Shown: piece by piece, positions 4,238 through 5,041 of the stretch
Layout: each line of letters starts with the position of its first letter
Numbering within the stretch: the stretch's first letter is position 1
Source of the DNA: Chloroflexota bacterium
GTDB taxonomy: Bacteria; Chloroflexota; Anaerolineae; B4-G1
Length of the DNA: 5,041 nucleotides
Direction: 5' to 3'
Assembly (NCBI GenBank): GCA_011046405.1
Contig: DSAR01000066.1
Coordinates: forward strand, 1 to 5,041
Position numbers and translations under genes: made by a program
The notes under the pieces: generated by a model
Seen by the model: only the letters and a program-made list of their open reading frames with translations
Database searches by the model: none
Told to the model about the DNA's origin: nothing

Positions 4238-4630
4238 TCAGCCCCCCCGCCGCAGCACGATGAGGGTTAGGCCGGCCAACACGGCCCCCGCGCCGATGCC
4301 CATCAGCCCCAGGCCCAGCGTGGCCCCGCCGGCATCGGGCAGGAGAACGGGCACAGATGTGGGCGTGGGCGCAGGCGTCGGCGTGGCAGGTGCAGGTTCG
4401 GGCGCCGGCGGTTCCGGTTCCGCCGTGGGGTCAGACGGTTCTGCCGTCGGCGGCTGGTCGCTCGTCGGCGACAGGGTGGGCAGATTGGGCGTCGGCCTCG
4501 GCGAAGGCTGCAACGCCGGCTTCCCCTCCACCACCGGCATCATCGTCATGGCCAACACGCCGGTCAAGAAGAGCACGGCGCCCATCGTCAACAACAAACG
4601 TGCTGCAACGTTCGTCTCAGTATGTATCAT
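4238..4630 (-). CDS. Small surface protein with Pro/Thr-rich linker and LPDAG-type C-terminus
   Basis: A 130-residue protein. Residues 11-31 (RLLLTMGAVLFLTGVLAMTMM) form a hydrophobic N-terminal signal or anchor. Residues about 38-94 are a low-complexity linker of Pro, Thr, Ser, Ala and Glu (PSPRPTPN, EPEPPAPEPA, TPTPAPTPT), probably extended outside the cell. LPDAG at 97-101 is followed by a hydrophobic segment (104-126) and RRGG, the layout of a sortase sorting signal with a non-standard pentapeptide; a plain C-terminal membrane anchor is the alternative. The start at 4630 has AGAGGA about 8 nt upstream. No catalytic domain is seen and the function is unknown. It lies 83 nt upstream of the hydrolase on the same strand, and the 155-bp MITE-like element begins 40 nt upstream of its start, so its promoter region may be altered or supplied by that element. 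Confidence 0.75.
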   Translation of the reverse strand: MIHTETNVAARLLLTMGAVLFLTGVLAMTMMPVVEGKPALQPSPRPTPNLPTLSPTSDQPPTAEPSDPTAEPEPPAPEPAPATPTPAPTPTSVPVLLPDAGGATLGLGLMGIGAGAVLAGLTLIVLRRGG

Positions 4631-4670
4631 CTCTTGCTTCCTCTCCCTTGTGTCAATATGTACCGTTTAG

Positions 4671-4825
4671 CTTCATTACCCGACATCTCTGGATCACGAA
4701 TGTCACGAATGGACAAATAACACGAATTTTGGCTTCGAATGTCAAAAAACATTCGTGAAATTCGAGCATTCGTGTGATTCGTGATAGAAAACCAGGCTCT
4801 TGGCCACGAATGTCGGGTAGTGAAG
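4671..4825. mobile_element. 155-bp MITE-like element with 7-bp target duplication
   Basis: The terminal inverted repeats are CTTCATTACCCGACAT (4671-4686) and ATGTCGGGTAGTGAAG (4810-4825), 15 of 16 matching. The heptanucleotide CGTTTAG is directly repeated immediately outside both ends (4664-4670 and 4826-4832). The inside is also self-complementary: TCACGAATGTCACGAATG (4694-4711) pairs with 4767-4784, CGAATTT (4723-4729) with AAATTCG (4758-4764), and CGAATGT (4736-4742) with ACATTCG (4749-4755) around a CAAAAA loop. The whole element can thus form one long interrupted hairpin. It has no coding capacity, so it would need a transposase from elsewhere. Confidence 0.8.
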
Positions 4826-4883
4826 CGTTTAGCCAGACAGTCGTAACGAGAGCAACCTTATCTGGACGACGTATCGAATACGT

Positions 4884-5033
4884 TAGGCGTTACGCACTTG
4901 ATCGTTAAGAAAAGGTTTTGGACGCAGAAAAACGCGGATAAACGCCGATTTTTGAGTCTTTATCTGCGGAAGTCTGCATCCGCTCCGCAGGAGCGTCATC
5001 TGCGTCCCACTTCTTTCAACTGCGTAAGTCCTA
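4884..5033. mobile_element. 150-bp MITE-like element with TACGT duplication
   Basis: The inverted ends are TAGGCGTTACGCACTTGA (4884-4901) and TCAACTGCGTAAGTCCTA (5016-5033), 15 of 18 matching. TACGT flanks both ends directly (4879-4883 and 5034-5038). From memory, TAGGACTTACGCA-type ends occur on insertion-sequence-derived elements in cyanobacteria and other bacteria. The target lies in the right arm of a small palindrome, ACGTAT-CGA-ATACGT (4869-4883). There is no coding capacity. The right duplication ends 3 nt before the window edge. Confidence 0.65.
4920..5007. repeat. 88-bp palindromic repeat inside the second MITE-like element
   Basis: GGACGCAGA (4920-4928) is inverted as TCTGCGTCC (4999-5007). 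Inside, CGCGGATAAA (4933-4942) pairs with TTTATCTGCG (4959-4968, one G-T), and CGCTCC-GCA-GGAGCG (4981-4995) forms a 6-bp hairpin. It may be a separate repeat nested in the larger element or simply that element's interior. No duplication is evident at its own edges. Confidence 0.6.
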
Positions 5034-5041
5034 TACGTAAC

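Noticed and set aside
4651..4656. TTGACA on the minus strand as a -35 box for the small surface-protein gene
   Set aside because: No acceptable -10 lies 16-18 bp downstream; that position falls on the start codon itself.
4260..4758. Two overlapping plus-strand open frames opposite the small surface-protein gene
   Set aside because: The Gly/Val/Ala-rich and Ala/Ser/Pro-rich sequences are shadows of the Pro/Thr-rich linker on the other strand.
1..5041. tRNA, rRNA or intact transposase genes
   Set aside because: No cloverleaf, rRNA motif or transposase-like reading frame was found on either strand.

Overview
The window looks like an accessory, repeat-saturated stretch of a high-GC bacterial chromosome, most likely a member of the Chloroflexota (Anaerolineae-like). 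This assignment is inferred from four things: the short C-terminal VYLPVV motif on a secreted protein, the kinds of small toxin-antitoxin (TA) genes, the many short palindromic repeats, and the heptamer arrays. No marker gene is present to prove it.

Layout. Positions 1-216 hold palindromic repeats and a gene-free spacer. Positions 217-1209 (minus) are a dead sugar-nucleotide epimerase resembling GDP-mannose 3,5-epimerase. Its start and stop ends are recognisable, but its catalytic middle is deleted and at least five different short repeats have been inserted. Positions 1225-2423 (plus) hold two TA cassettes bounded by three arrays of the same degenerate heptamer (YCTYARY): array, TA1, array, TA2, array. 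TA1 is an intact small helical antitoxin-like gene plus a DUF6516/TumE-like toxin with an internal deletion. TA2 is an intact ribbon-helix-helix antitoxin plus a PIN toxin cut off at the third array. Both antitoxins are intact and both toxins are broken.

Positions 2412-4630 (minus) hold two envelope genes. The upstream one (4630-4238) encodes a small Pro/Thr-rich protein with an LPDAG-hydrophobic-RR C-terminus. The downstream one (4154-2412) encodes an exported clan GH-A-like glycoside hydrolase with a CARDB-like C-terminal domain. The first ~70 codons of the hydrolase reading frame are largely made of a cluster of palindromic repeats, of the same family as those at the left edge of the window. 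Its stop codon lies inside the third heptamer array.

Positions 4664-5038 are non-coding and contain two adjacent MITE-like elements. One is 155 bp, with 16-bp inverted ends and a 7-bp target duplication. The other is 150 bp, with 18-bp imperfect inverted ends, a 5-bp duplication and a separate palindromic repeat inside.

There is no complete new multi-gene system here. The notable signal is the repeat biology: heptamer arrays framing TA cassettes, a 59-bp palindromic element inserted in frame with a clean duplication, two MITE-like elements with duplications, and a pseudogene that records several kinds of small insertion.
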